A stretch of DNA of 64,000 bases, from contig NC_081405.1 of assembly GCF_030272615.1 (NCBI RefSeq), positions 159,792,317 to 159,856,316 of the forward strand, read 5' to 3'. The translations under genes and the position numbers were made by a program. The notes beneath the pieces are model-generated. The model was not told the origin of the DNA. It searched no databases and saw nothing but the letters and a program-made list of their open reading frames with translations. Source of the DNA: Cryptomeria japonica (Eukaryota > Streptophyta > Pinopsida > Cupressales > Cupressaceae). Shown piece after piece: positions 11,004 through 23,235 of this stretch (its first letter is position 1; the number at the start of each line of letters is the position of its first letter).

Positions 11004-12372
11004 AATTCTCACAATTGGAAGATCAATCTTTTTGTTCTTAAGGCGTTTGTGGTGGATGAGAGCCTTGTTGCAGAGGTTACAGACCTTTCTATGGAAGGAA
11101 TTAAATTTTACAGGGACAAGAAGCTTTCTGATGGTGTTGTTAAGAAATTCCCTAAGGCGACGAGGGTGAAGGTGGATTTGGTTAAGGTTAACAAGTCCAA
11201 CTTTGAGCCAAATAAAATTAAGCCCATTTGGAGGGAACTTTTGAAATCCATCATGGAGTTCTTAACTCTAGACAACAAGTTTACAAAGATCTATGGATAC
11301 CACTTCATTCTTCTTAACCACTTCAGTCATAAGGTGAAGAATTATTTCCCCTTTTACTTGCCATCTTCTCTGAATGTCAGCATTAATGAACATAGAGAGA
11401 ACCCCCACATTAATCTAATTCTACATCAGGGGTTAATTTTGCTTATCTATGAGCATTGTAGGGCTAGGGCCTCTGAGAACCCTAATATGTCTCCTTCAGT
11501 CTCTGATTATGATGGGGAGGGCAATGGAAGCTCTGAGAATGGGGGATAGCACACTGAGGATGATGACGAAGAGCCCCCCCCCTCTCCCCCCCAAGAAACC
11601 TAAAAGGTAGCATAAGCATTTGTCTTTTGGGACTAGTAAGAGAAAGGTTTCTCCTTCAATGAGGGGAGATAAGTCTACGAAGAAAACCAAGGGGAAAGGA
11701 CTTTCAGCCCAAGAAAGAGATGGCTATTGGGTTTTTGGAGATTGCCAAAAACAACTCTGTTTATCTCTTTCGACTCTTTAGATGGGCTTTTTACAAGATT
11801 AAAAGCCTCAACCTAAAACAAAGATCCCTTTCCTCCAAATTTGAAGATTTACAGGTTAAGGGGGATTTGGAGGAGAAGCTGCAAGGTACTACTGAGTCGA
11901 TGCAATATGGTGGTGTGAAGGAGAAACATCAAGGGACCTTTGTTTGTGCCCTTTGGAATTAAAATGAGAAGAAAATGATGGTGGATTGTTTAACCAAGAA
12001 TGTGGAGACTATTGAGAAAATGAAAGATAGGTATGATAACAAGTTCAGGGAAGTGAAATAGAGGATTAGCAAATGTGAAAATACCTAGCAAAAAATATGG
12101 AAGACAGTCATAAAATTGTTGTCTGCGGCAGATAATATGAGAATTGTGGTGGCTAAGCTGGAAAAGTTTCACCAGGACAAGGTAATTGTTGACTTAGACC
12201 AGGATTAGGACTTGGGTAGTGAGGACACTTCAAGTCTGAGCAAGAATACCAGGGCTAGTACAAAAAAGAGGTCTTCTAAGATTCCCCAAGATATCCTAGA
12301 TTTGAAGGATATAGTTCAGAAGATGGATCGGCTCGAAGATGAAGTTGTTGAAACTTTAAAGAATCTGGGTTA
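11004..12372 (+). pseudogene. Unknown repetitive-element protein H2 (3' part, broken)
   Basis: Coding sequence resumes right after the copia LTR end, so the LTR element inserted inside this gene and its N-terminal part lies left of the window. The readable product starts NSHNWKINLFVLKAFVV, continues through a helical region with PIWRELLKSIMEFLTLDNK, then an acidic and Ser/Pro-rich linker (EDDDEEPPPSPP), a basic patch (KKTKGKGLS) and a Lys/Glu-rich probable coiled coil up to DEVVETLKNLG. In-frame stops are nearly all TAG (about 11,547, 11,603, 12,059, 12,086 and 12,207), with a TAA at 11,960 and a frameshift near 11,700. The layout resembles plant repeat-encoded proteins of unknown function and also H1 at 19.3-31.3 kb. 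I cannot assign a function. Confidence 0.55.
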
Positions 12373-12560
12373 GTGTTGTCCCTCTTGTTGGTCTTGTTCG
12401 GTCTCTCTGCTTTTTGTTGTTATTGGGAAGTGTGTTTCTTTGTTTGTCTCATTTTCCTGTCTATCCTGTTGTCTTTTTGGTCTACTCTATTTTGAGGGGC
12501 TTAAATGATATATCATGTGTAAAGGGTTTCGGGTCCCTTCAAAACTTGTTTTTGCCTTAA
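12373..12560 (+). other. 3' untranslated-like region of H2
   Basis: T-rich non-coding sequence after the H2 stop, ending in TTGCCTTAATAAAAAAC, which contains an AATAAA polyadenylation-type hexamer at about 12,560. It fits the 3' end of a transcript. Confidence 0.4.
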
Positions 12561-12564
12561 TAAA

Positions 12565-12660
12565 AAACATGACATGCAATCAAAAAAATGAAATGCAATA
12601 AAAAAGTGACATGCAAATCAAAAAAGCGACATGCAAATCGAAAAAGCGAGATGCAAAAAA
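12565..12660. repeat. Short tandem repeat with unit near GACATGCAAATCAAAAAA
   Basis: Five imperfect copies of an about 20-bp unit, A-run plus GACATGCAA(ATC), directly behind the AATAAA of H2. It may be a tail-like repeat or simple slippage. Confidence 0.6.
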
Positions 12661-12694
12661 GAAAATTTGTTTATGAATTAATCCCCTTATTAGA

Positions 12695-12875
12695 CTATGT
12701 GCAATTTGTCAACTGAAATTGAAACTCAATTAACACCTATCTAGATCTATGTGCAATTTGTCAACTAAAATTGAAATGGTTCATTAACTTCCTAATTAGA
12801 TATAAGTGCAATTTGTAAACTAAAATTGAGACTCAATTAACCGCCTATTTAGATCTATGTGCAAGTTGTGGTTTT
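12695..12875. repeat. Imperfect tandem repeat, unit about 65 bp
   Basis: Three to four copies of a unit containing ATGTGCAATTTGTCAACT, AAATTGA and CTCAATTAAC, starting near 12,700, 12,750, 12,800 and 12,855. Confidence 0.65.
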
Positions 12876-13195
12876 TTTAAAGCCTTGAATTAAGAAATTT
12901 GATTGAAACCAGACATTTAGATTGTCATCAAATCTTGCAAGCACAAATTAGATATTCTCAAAAACCTACAAATGAAAAATCCTAATTGATTAAATTCCTG
13001 CATGTGATAGAATTAAACTAGAAAAATCCCCACATGTTAGAGATCAACAATGAAAATCAATCCACTTGACCAATTGTTCAGTTCTGACCTTCGAGTGCTC
13101 AAAAGGTGAAAATTTTGATTTTTGCCACAAAAAAATGAACCTTGAACACTTGCACACAATCAAAAACTTACAAAAATGTTGAATTAGACACGCGG

Positions 13196-13213
13196 TTCAC
13201 GTTGGGTTCACCA
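13196..13213 (-). other. Retrotransposon primer-binding site, tRNA-Trp type
   Basis: Read on minus this is TGGTGAACCCAACGTGAA. It matches the complement of the 3' end of plant tRNA-Trp (CCA anticodon) at 17 of 18 positions; the difference is A for G at position 11. It lies two bases from CA, the expected 3' end of a minus-strand 5' LTR. It is the same primer type as at 42,738, so a related but separate element remnant once lay here, with its body toward lower coordinates. Confidence 0.75.
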
Positions 13214-13215
13214 GA

Positions 13216-14620
13216 TGTGGATCAAGAATTCGGGTTAGATGAGAAAACCAAAGCATGAAAGACAAAACTAAGATAATCGCAAAACATAATCAATCACACT
13301 AATTTATCCTAATCTGACCAACAATATAACTAAAACAAAATTTAAATCAAATGCAAACCATCCTTGCATGCTTCTTCAATTAAACTTCGTTGTTATTCCT
13401 TTCATCTCCAATTTTGATATGTTGCTTTCATCATGCAGGTGCAAATACAAAGTGAAAGCAAGGACATGATATACAAGATTTACTAGGAACATGATTGTAA
13501 GGTTGAATGATGATGCTAATTACTAGATTATTTTGACAAAATAACAAGAGAAAAATGAGACTACTTGCTAAGATATTTCGATAGAATGAAGATGCGTAAA
13601 TTTAGATTATGGCTAGACAATTCAACAGAATAAGAGTGCCTAAAGTTAGATGATTTGATTGAAAGAGAGGCCTCAATTTATCGAAAACTCGAGACCTAAT
13701 GAATGAACAAGATTGAAAAGATTTTTTTATTAGATGGATGGACCTGATTGAGTGCACAACAAAGTTGTCATTCGATGAAGGATGAAGATGACAATGATAA
13801 CACAAAGGAAATGGAAAAAAGCAGATTTTGAAAGATGCACACCTCTTTTTCGAATATAAAATTAAAATTAAAGAGATATTGCCAAAAAGATCGATTTTCT
13901 ATTTTATTTTTTATTTTTTATTTTTTTATAGGTAATGGGTCGAAACCGATAAGGTGTACATACCCTACCCCCTTTGGGATTTGAACTCGTGACCTCTCTT
14001 TTAAGAGCACATGTTCTCCACCACTAGGCCAACTTAGGTTGTACTAAAAAAAAAAAGATCAATTTTTTAAAATCAAGGAAAGAAATTAGTTTCGAAATTC
14101 AAAAATTAGGAGGATATTATGAGAAGATTTAATAAAAAAAATTTATTAAATATCTCCACATAAGAGGATAAAACGAAAGAATATAAAATTAAGAAAAGCA
14201 GGAAATATCCTCACATGAGAGGATAGATAGAGATAATTAATAAATAAGATTTATTCATAAAAAGAAGATAAAGATGAATTAATAAATAAAATTTATTAAT
14301 TTTCTTTATTTTGGAGGAAGATAAATATCATTTATTAATTTATTGCTCATATTTATGAATTAGTTAATTATGTAAAATGAATTTATTTAATTAATGGACA
14401 AAGGGGACAAATAAATAAATTATTAAATTTATTTATTTAGGACTTAGAAGAATTGTTAGTATAAGGGGGTTTAATTAATTAAACCTAAGTGGCCAAAAGA
14501 GTCGAACTGACGTCCAGAGACCTCAATTCGATCAAATTAAGTCAAATTAGGTCAAATTGGATGAAATTGGGAAGAATTGGGAGGAATTGGGAAAATAAGG
14601 AAAATTTGGTCAGTATAGAC
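13216..14620 (-). mobile_element. Remnant of a minus-strand LTR next to the tRNA-Trp primer site
   Basis: The LTR 3' end is fixed by the adjacent primer-binding site (CA at 13,216-13,217 on minus). The other end is uncertain; I place it near 14,620 because sequence character changes there. It is AT-rich with many TTAATTAA-like tracts. A SINE is nested inside. No coding sequence. Confidence 0.45.
13884..14066 (-). mobile_element. tRNA-derived SINE with target duplication
   Basis: Read on minus it contains an RNA polymerase III box A, TGGCCTAGTGG (14,031-14,021), and about 33 bases on a box B, GAGTTCAAATCC (13,988-13,977). A unique body ends in an A-rich tail (TTTTAT repeats on plus at about 13,899-13,935). 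The flanks AAAAAGATCGATTTT (13,884-13,898) and AAAAAGATCAATTTT (14,052-14,066) are a 15-bp duplication with one mismatch. The SINE itself is therefore about 13,899-14,051. It sits inside the old LTR. Confidence 0.75.
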
Positions 14621-16250
14621 TACGTGCATGATTAATAATAGGTAGACAACTTCATTGATTTATTGCATGATTAATTACATAACTTTCATCATTTAGATAG
14701 TACAAATGGCCCATGTTTATATGAGAAAATGTGAAGCAAATCAATGCAAGGTAGGTGGAAGCTAACTAAAGCTAAACTAATACTAGAGTAGCCATCAATT
14801 TAGGCTATAATGAATCTTTTTTCCTCATTCAAGTAGGCTCTTTTGTAAAAATATACACTTCTGAATGGCATTCACTTAGAGTCTATCTTTCTACACCTTG
14901 AAATGATTTTCTCGGGTTATCCTAAATTCTAATCTTATTTCGAGCATAATGGTTGGGAACTTTACTAGTCTTGCAAGTTTAGAGATCAATCAATAAAAAA
15001 TCTTAGTAGGTTACATATACAACTAAAAATGTAAAACTACTTTACATATGACCAAATATTCTTTACAATTCATTGATGATAAAATAAACCACATATGTTA
15101 GCAAACCCCATATGTTTATTTGAAAAAAAATCTTATTATTTTAAGCACAATAGTTACTGAACCTTTATCTTTACAATTATACTTGATATTTCAATTATTT
15201 TGAGCTTAATGGTTGCGAACCTTGATCTTTATTCTTACAAGATATTTCAATTTTTTTTAGCATAATTCTTGAGCAAAAATTATCAAATTTATGTGTTGAA
15301 ACAAGACAAATAAGAAGGAAAACCTAAACACAACCTTATGGGTGTCTAAATAGGATAAAACAAGAGGGAAATAGGACAAAAAAAGGAAAACCTAGATAGT
15401 AATGTGGTATAACCTTGCACCTAGATCTAAAATGCAAGATAATGAGAACATGGAGAAATAATAGACATTTAGCTTCATTAACTAAATGAATGATTAATCA
15501 CAATGCTTGCATCATTTATATAGTAGAGATGAGACCATTCTTATATGGAGTAAAGATAAAGCTAATTAATATATGAAGAATGGAAGTTAACTAAATATAT
15601 TTTAGCATGATAGGTCTAACTATTGTTGAACTAGCATATTAGGTGGGAGTTAACTAAATCTTATCTAGTGTGATATGTTGAAGATAAATAAAACAAAATT
15701 AAGATAGTAGATAGGATATAACTTAAACTAAACTAGCTGGGTGTCATTGAATGGCATAAAAAATATGCATATATGTTTGAATGAAACAACTACCTAATTA
15801 TCCTTACTAAAATGGAATGACCTTAAATAAATGTAAATAAGAATAATACTAGCCTAGTGAAACAACATGCACATCTAACCTAGTGTGAATGTCTATCATT
15901 TGTAAGATGCCCATTCTGCATATTCTATCATGGTGTATCGCCTACAACGATGTCTTCTCATTCTTCATCAATTTATCTTTCTAATGGTCATTCTTGAAGA
16001 CTCGTCCATGTATTTACCATTTTACTTGTGTAATTATTGGTAAAATAGATTCGTATTAACCGAAAATTCATATAGGCATACAATGTTATATGTCAGACAA
16101 AATACAATATATGTACAATAAAAATATATAGGCATATAGTGTTATATGTTACGTAAAGTACAATATATAACAATAAATCCATATTGGCTTACAACAAATC
16201 CATATATGCATATAATGTCACAAATCTATATTATAAAATATATGTATAGA
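14621..16250. other. AT-rich sequence with internal duplications, no gene
   Basis: No convincing coding frame. A segment at about 14,645-14,800 (CTTCATTGATTTATTGCATG, CATCATTTAGATAGTA) is repeated in degenerate form at about 15,465-15,600. A motif GAGCATAATGGTTG...GAACCTT recurs near 14,940, 15,145 and 15,205. Short units with ATATAGGCATATAGTGTTATATG recur at about 16,070-16,230. This looks like internal or LTR debris of an old element. Confidence 0.5.
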
Positions 16251-16299
16251 AATGCCATATATGCATACAAACAAGGACCTTGATGTAGTCACTTACCTC

Positions 16300-18360
16300 T
16301 GGGGGAAGAAAAGAGATCACAAGTTGCGTTTGAAAGTCGAGTGGAGGGAGATTTACATGATAATGATTGCTTTTGAAACTGCTAACTCAACCTCTTCCCT
16401 AAACTTTGCTAGACCTCCAACTAAAACAACGCAAAATATACACATTAATACATATAAATTGAATTATACAAATCAAAATATAAAAGAATAATGACTTAGC
16501 ACATATTGATAATCTCTCTCAATTGATATTTTTAACTCTTCATCATAACAAGGGAATGTTCACGATTTCTAATTGTGAAGCCTTGTGGCAATCATTGAGA
16601 TATAAAGTAATCTACAAATGAATATCATTTAGTTTTTCAATAATAAATAGATAAAACAAAAAATATAATGTAAAATTTACTAATGTGGCTCATAACTTTG
16701 TCAAAGGCATTGAAGAAAATATAGCTACAACAACCCCATGCTCCATTATGATACGAATAGCAAGAAAAGTACTTGATGTTAGTATCTAAGAATTAAAAAA
16801 ACATTATTCAAATACCAAAATCTACCTAACATTACTTTACAAATCATTAATGATTAAAAAATAGACAAGGTTGTCAAAGTGAAAGTTTTATGACCACCTT
16901 GATTGGCAAGTGTTGATGTCGAAGGCCTAACATTAACCTATTCAATATCTAATGCAAGTTATAATATTGCCATTAATATAAGAACACGATATTCACATGT
17001 ACTATATTTATTATTTCTTTACTACTTGCAAATCAGTGGACTCAACATTGACATGTAATTAGGAGGTGGGGGATAGCCAATAATCTTATATTTCAAAATT
17101 AAATATAATAAATTAAATTTGAACTTGTGGAAATTTACCTTACTATTGATGCTAAATGTTTCATCCAACAATTCACTTGTCATGACCATTGGATTCACCA
17201 TAGATGCACCCTGACCACATGCATCTTGATCATCCTTATGATCATAAACACAAAGAGACCCACAATTTTAATAGAAGTGAGGTGGAACTCAATGCCTAGA
17301 AGACTTGCCCACATCACCCTATGTTATAGGCCTAGTGTGTTGCATGAGCTAATGAAATTTAAGGTCTCCACCTCAACATCCTTCTTCACAATGGAAGCAA
17401 TAGTGACATGTTTGAACTCTAGTCTACCTAAGAGTCTCAATGCCTAGTTTTGGGTATGTTTTGCCCCCACAATATCCTATGTGAAGCTCTAATATCTACC
17501 CTATAAATCCCTCATGTCTAATTAATTAGGGATCTCATTGAGGGCATTCACAATAGAGTTTCCTCAAAAAGTATTATGGGACCTCATTGTTATTGCATGA
17601 AGGATGGTAAAAAACCATCCACTACTTATCCCAAAAATTATTCCTTATCCCTTGGTGGTGGCACTGATGGATAGGAAGCTTTTTCCAAGCGATGTGCATT
17701 GTTTATCGGTTTGCAGATTGGTGAATAGTTCACACAAATCCTATGTCATTTTTTTTTGTTTAACTTGCTCATGAAATAGTTTGTCAACATAAAATTGTCT
17801 TAGTTTTTCCCTCTTGTTGGACCAACTATTGAATTTCCCACTTATTGATTCTATGTGAGAGACAATGGATTGTAATAATTCAACAAGGGTAGACCTATGG
17901 GACTTTTTTGTTGTTTCACCTTTAAATCTTACAATCAATGCTTCAAGTTCTCTATTATTGTTTCTATTTGACCTAATATATTTTTGTGCTCCTAGAGGAT
18001 GCAAAGGTATTGAAGGAGGATTTGTTGTGATTGTTCTTAAATAGGGTTTTGATCATTTGGGGATGCATTCTCAACTCCTAAAAATTAAATAAATTTTATT
18101 CAAAAAATTGATTGAATCTATCTATATGATCCAAAAGTTATACTAAAAAACTAAAAATGTGTACCTCTTTGACCTCGGTTGCATCATGGCAACATTTTGA
18201 TGATGATATAGAAAAAGAATGGTGAAAATGGGGTCTCCAACAACACGATCTTAATTCAAAGAACTTGTAGGGTGTGAGTTTGCAAAGAGAAAATGAAGAA
18301 ATTGAGGGTTTTGAAGATTACTTTTCTTTTTATTTTCAAAAATTTTCATAATGCAAGAAT
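16300..18360 (-). pseudogene. Possible decayed spliced gene, unidentified
   Basis: Minus-strand signs of a gene only: donor-like CCAGAG|GTAAGTGA at about 16,300, donor-like CAAAGAG|GTACAC near 18,160 with an acceptor TTTTTAG|GAG near 18,078, and a segment at about 18,004-17,741 reading ELEALIVRFKGETTKKS and STLVELLQSIVSHIE. A later stretch, PMVMTSELLDETFSINSK, ends at a GTAAAT donor-like site near 17,139. Frames shift repeatedly and no known family is recognised. It may be a degraded transposon gene. Confidence 0.3.
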
Positions 18361-19349
18361 GTCATAATGTGCCCACATTATGGTCTCTAGGGGGCATAAA
18401 AGTGGGATGGCCACTTTTGGTGCCCCATCTTTGTGTACACACCCATGTCCAAAAAAATCACTACAAGTTCTACAAATTTTTGTGATTGGAAGGCGTGGGG
18501 GCAAGGAGGTAGGTTTTAAGGATGAGGGGACCTGTTGACAAGTGTTTTGACACTCTCACCAACAGATAGGTAATTTATGTGAACACTCCCCACCTCTCTT
18601 GAAAAGCGATAAGTTTTTGGGAACTAACCGCTCCAAGGTCTCTATAGTCGGTTCTCGACAGTGATGGATAGCTCAATGGTTGATGTGGTCGTACCTATTA
18701 AAGGGTCCTACTGGTTGAAACAACTTCCAATAGCTTAACTTATATTTTTTTTGTATTTTTTATGGTTTAGATTCTCTTTCAAAATAAACTGCAAAAGATG
18801 GATAAGGGAAACAAGAAAATAACAATGAAACGATACAATAACAATTTTAATGAACTACACAATTAGCACCCTGCAATATAAATATCATCAATATCATTCA
18901 AACCAGCATTCATCAACGGACCTCCAATAAACATGCAAAGTCATGCAACCTCACAAATTCATGGAAACGAATACCACCACAATAATATTCTATCAGATTA
19001 ATTCTCATACACCACTTAAGTGCATAATATGATTCATAAAGCAATAAAACATAAGATCAAAATAAGTTGGTGATTTCAAACAATAAACATTACCAGATTG
19101 CAAAGAACAAATTCATAGCACATAAGCATAGATCAGGCAATCTATAAGATGCTTCTTGTATCAACTCCAAAGAATGTATCATAACATCTACTCAAACTCA
19201 TAAAATATGCATAAAAAACTCTAAAAAAATATCTAATTGGGCCTCAAATAAACCTATCTCTAAAAAGAAAGGAGTCACAGTTGACTTGCAAGTCTTTGCC
19301 AGGAATTCCAATTAACTACTATGAAACTATGACTGGGTGAGCATTACGA
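18361..19349. other. Stretch with no identifiable feature
   Basis: AT-rich single-copy-looking DNA. No open frame, tandem repeat or LTR boundary was recognised. The last few hundred bases may be 3' untranslated sequence of H1, which reads on minus into this region. Confidence 0.4.
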
Positions 19350-20806
19350 AAATGGTGCTGCATGAGCCCACACTTTGTAATCATACAAAACTTTCTCAAT
19401 AATTCTAGGTAAATACTGGAGCAACAGTTGAAGTCTCGGTCATAGTGACATGCAAAATTCTTCAAAAAATGTCATGCTATCATTAGCAACTGTATGTTCA
19501 ACTCCTTCTTCTTTTTATAACTCTTGTAGTTACTAATGATGCATGCAACTACCTCAGTAGGAGGATCAACAACATGCTTGATTCTAAACTTGTACTTCTT
19601 CAAAATCTCCTCTACATTCTTACTTCTATCTTCTAACTTCTCTATTATCTTTTAAGCCTATTGACATTGAGTTATTAAGTATGTATATCTATCCATTAAC
19701 TCAACATTAAACTCTGCAAAGGTTGTAAAATATCGTGCCACATATGCATCCCACTGATGGACTACATTGTCTTCCTCTAAGCATCTAGCATTAAGGATAC
19801 CAAGCTTAAAAATACCCAACAACTGCCCTACAAACTTTTCATACTTCTTTATTACATGAAGGAGAGGAGAAAAAGCATCTATTATGTCCTTCCCATACTG
19901 CTGAAGCATCTCATTCTTCAACTCCAAAATGTATATATAGGACTGCAAATTTTCAACACTATCTCCTCCCAAGAGATCTTCACCCATTATGATGTCCTCC
20001 CCGAGATTCAAAATCTTGTTCAAAATCTGATATTGTTTATAAAAAATGTGGAGCTTTCACTCCCAGTGCTGAGAACATGAAGCTAGAGCTCTGCCCACCT
20101 GTGTGGCTCTCCTATATACCTCCATGGTATTCTTCAAAAAAATCTAATCTTAGAAGCATTATTCTGTGCCCATGTTTTTGCAGTTGCAACCACCTTTCTC
20201 ACTTCAATGAGTGTGTTCATGTCGCCTTCTGGAAGTGATGAAGTTGAAGGTAAACTATCATCTACACAGACATCTAGTGGCTTGCCCATTTCTACGATAA
20301 ACTTCTTGTATTGTTCCAACTATGCTTTCACCTCTGAGTGAGAAATGTGTTCTTTCTCTATTCTGCTCCTCACCACACTGGTAGCTAGTTCCAAAGTATC
20401 CAATTCTCCCCACTTGGTCTGTTTGCCCAATTTTACTTGTGAAACTTGGTATTTTGGGGAGCTCTGGCCTTCAACTTGTGTAGGAACTTCTATATCGGAA
20501 AAACCTCACCAAAACCGGTTCTAGACAAATGATGCACAATTTTTGCCTTCTTTGTTTTCCTGGGTTCTTCAGTAATTGCTTGTTGCAAGGTAATCTTCGG
20601 TAGTACCACTTTCTTTTTCTTCTCAAAGGTGAATCTCAACCACTATGGAGTTTCCTTGTGCTTATCACCTTCATGTGGTGTAATTTCTGTTGTTACCTTG
20701 TGTACCTTTGATTGCTCTTCTGCTTCATCCTTCTCTTCCTCCTCTTGATCCAGAATTTGACTACCTTGGGTTGACGTACCCAGTTGAACTTGGCTAGTTT
20801 GGAGAG
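19350..20806 (-). pseudogene. Unknown repetitive-element protein H1, C-terminal part
   Basis: Continuation of the minus-strand gene at 28,759-31,339 after the chromovirus complex. If one GAGAG copy is removed the frame continues across the insertion, from NIDISL to QTSQVQLGTS. It has an acidic segment (QEEEEKDEAEEQ), a basic block (FTFEKKKKVVLPK) and long Leu/Glu/Lys helices, for example IYILELKNEMLQQYGKDI and LLHVIKKYEKFVGQLLG, which suggest a coiled coil. In-frame stops include TAG after KETP (about 20,646) and TAG near 20,494, and the frame shifts around 20,130-20,030. Function unknown. Codon use and helical layout are like H2. Confidence 0.5.
20802..20806. repeat. Left target duplication GAGAG of the chromovirus complex
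   Basis: GAGAG immediately before TGGTGCAAGAG, repeated at 28,759-28,763 on the other border. Confidence 0.7.
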
Positions 20807-21566
20807 TGGTGCAAGAGCACCCTTCTAAGGTCTTCCTCCATATGACCTTTGCTGGAATTTTTCTTCTTTAAGAATCCATGTAAATGTAATAAGAGCCAAG
20901 AGCTCATTGGTCTTATTTAGGTCCTAGTTTAGGTCCTAGGTTCATAAGTCTAGGTTGATTTTTCCTATGGAGTAGAGGGTATGTGTGAATTTGATGTGTT
21001 TGGGGTCCTTTTGACATGGTTGTGTCCATAGGATAGCCCAAGGTAGGCTCAAAAGTCAAGAAAAGCAACATTGTAGAAGTTGCTCAAAAGTTGTAAAAAG
21101 TTGCATGACAACTTTTCAAAGTTGTCATGCAACTTTTCCACCAAATTGGTCATAACCTTATTTTGGTGTTAGGAACCCTAACCATGGCACACCAATCGAG
21201 GCAGAGACACTATAAACTATTGCAAACCCTAAAATGGGGGGTTGGATGTCAAATTGTATGGCCAAGAGAAAAGACCTTGACTGTGACTATGTTTTTGTTG
21301 CCAGTTGGCACAAATGGAGCATTGACAGGTTGATAATGGATTGTTTTGTAAACTGAGTGGTGTTGAGAGTCTTTCTTTGTGTTTATACTTTCATTTTGAG
21401 CACCTAGTTTAGGTTCTTGTGCAGGTTTTTGTGTGTTTTGTAATTATTTTGTGAAGTTACTCTTTCACTGTCCAGTTTTGGACTATTTTGTGTAATGGAT
21501 TGACAACTCCTATCCCCATTGTGGAAACACCATGAAACCATGGGGAATAGGAGTTAAGACCTTGTA
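20807..21566 (+). repeat. Chromovirus LTR, copy 1 (plus orientation)
   Basis: 760 bp, from TGGTGCAAGAGCACCC to CTTGTA, with a primer-binding-site-like sequence directly after it. By eye roughly 90-95 percent like copies 2 and 3, which are on the other strand. It contains the conserved LTR hairpin at 21,096-21,137. Confidence 0.9.
21096..21137. repeat. Perfect 20-bp hairpin in LTR copy 1
   Basis: Arms AAAAGTTGCATGACAACTTT and its reverse complement around a 2-base loop. The same hairpin is in copy 2 (22,879-22,920) and copy 3 (28,428-28,469). Confidence 0.95.
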
Positions 21567-21580
21567 TGGTATCCCAGAGC
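21567..21580 (+). other. Primer-binding site, initiator-tRNA-Met type
   Basis: TGGTATCCCAGAGC follows the LTR end. The classical plant site is TGGTATCAGAGC, so this one carries two extra C-type changes. The equivalent places after copies 2 and 3 read TAGTATCC on minus and are more decayed. Confidence 0.65.
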
Positions 21581-21730
21581 AAGCAAGGCCCCTGAAGATA
21601 TAGGAAAGCTTTTCAAAGACCCACTCCTAGGCGAGACTGGACTAGCCTAGTCTATGCTCCTTGATCCTTTCCTTGGATCACCAGGTGTTCCAAGCACACC
21701 CTAGGGTCTCTAGGAGTTCCCTTGTTTGTG

Positions 21731-22449
21731 CAATCCCCTGACCTTGCCCAATCCACCCACCAATAACCTGTGATACTTCTCCGAAGGTCACACCTACTCA
21801 CAAGCATCAAAAACCCTCACATAGGCTAATAAGGGTTTAGCTTCTCCTACACCTTCTTAGGTCCTAACAAGGATAGGATAGGTCTTTGACATGGTTTTCC
21901 ATCCATTCAAGTTCCCCCAAGAGGTTTTAACCTTCCACTTTGTTACCGATCTCACTATTTTGCTCTTTTCCTACAAAATAGGGCTACAAGGAATGTGCCC
22001 AATTAGGCCTCTATTCCGGACTTTTAGGGCTTCCTCTTGCAAACGATGCACAAACTTGTGAAACTTCCAAAAGGGACTACTAATCATTTGTAAAGGGCTC
22101 AAATATTATCCTAGTTTTGGGCCTCCAAGTGTCCGTACACTGCCCTAGGTGAATTTTGGGGTTTTTGAGGGTTTTTATAAGGGTTTTAAGGCCTGCCTAG
22201 GTCACAGTGATGGTTTGCTATCTTTGCCACCTTATCTGGATTGGTGGAAGCTCCTCCTTCTCACCACTGGTGCTCCACTCACCCCTCTACAACTCCTCCA
22301 AAGGGTGCCTCCTTCCTTGTCCTACCTTGCTCTCATGGACCTCTCCAACTTCAACCCTTCCTAGTCGGGCATAGTCCAGTCTCGCCTAAGAGTGGGTCTT
22401 TGAAAAGCTTTCCTGCATCTTCAGGGGCCCTACTTTCTCTAGGATACTA
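21731..22449 (-). mobile_element. Leader fragment following LTR copy 2
   Basis: Read on minus, the sequence from the end of LTR copy 2 continues as primer site, leader and the GTGGGTGGATTGGGCAAGG segment. This is the same order and sequence as behind LTR copy 3 (27,285-27,998). The match stops at GATTG (21,731-21,735). So copy 2 serves as 3' LTR of one unit and as 5' LTR of a truncated second one. Confidence 0.8.
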
Positions 22450-23209
22450 TACAAGGTCTTCACTCCTATTCCCCATGGTTTCATGGTGTTTCCACAATGG
22501 GGATAGGAGATGTCAATCCATTACACAAAACAATCCAAAACTGGATAGTGAAAGAGTAACTTCACAAAATAATTACAAAACACACAAAAACCTGCACAAG
22601 AACCTAACCTAGGTGCTCAAAATGAAAGTATAAACACAATGCAATACTCTCAACACCACTCAGTTTACAAAACAATCCATTATCAACCTGTTAATGCTCC
22701 ATTTGTGCCGACTGACAACAAAAACACAGTCACAGTCAAGGTCTTTTCTCTTGGCCATACAATCTGACATCCAACCCCCCATTTTTGAGTTTACAATAGT
22801 TTATAGTGTCTCTGCCTTGGTTGGTGTGTCATGGTTAGGGTTCCTAACACCAAACTAAGGTTATGGCCTATTTGGTGGAAAAGTTGCATGACAACTTTGG
22901 AAAGTTGTCATGCAACTTTTTACAACTTTTGAGCAACTTCTACAATGTTGCTTTTCTTGACTTTTGAGCCTACCTTTGGCTATCCTATGGACACAACCAT
23001 GTCAAAAGGACACCAAACACATGAAAGGCACACATACCCTCTACTCCACAAGAAAAATCAACCTAGACTTATGAACCTAGGACCTAAACTAGGACCTAAA
23101 AAAGACCAATGAGCTCTTGGCTCTTATTACATTTACATGGCTTCTTAAAGAAGCAAAATTCCAACAAAGGTCACATGGAGGAAGACCCTAGAAGGGTGCT
23201 CCTGCACCA
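22450..23209 (-). repeat. Chromovirus LTR, copy 2
   Basis: 760 bp from TGGTGCAGGAGCACCC (at 23,209 on minus) to CTTGTA at 22,450. It follows the polypurine tract TAGAGGGGGAGTA, so it is the 3' LTR of the gag-pol at 23,240-27,285. Confidence 0.9.
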
Positions 23210-23222
23210 TACTCCCCCTCTA
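23210..23222 (-). other. Polypurine tract of the chromovirus
   Basis: On minus it reads TAGAGGGGGAGTA, directly before the TGGTGC of LTR copy 2. It is the expected plus-strand primer. Confidence 0.8.
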
Positions 23223-23235
23223 CACAAAATTAAGG

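Noticed and set aside
18462-18470. CACTACAAG as a CACTA transposon end
   Set aside because: No partner inverted end and no 3-bp target duplication found; nine bases are expected by chance in a window this size once near-matches are allowed.
22149-22612. Plus-strand open frames, repeated nearly identically at 27,698-28,161
   Set aside because: They lie antisense in the duplicated chromovirus leader and LTR; the repetition reflects the duplication, not a gene.
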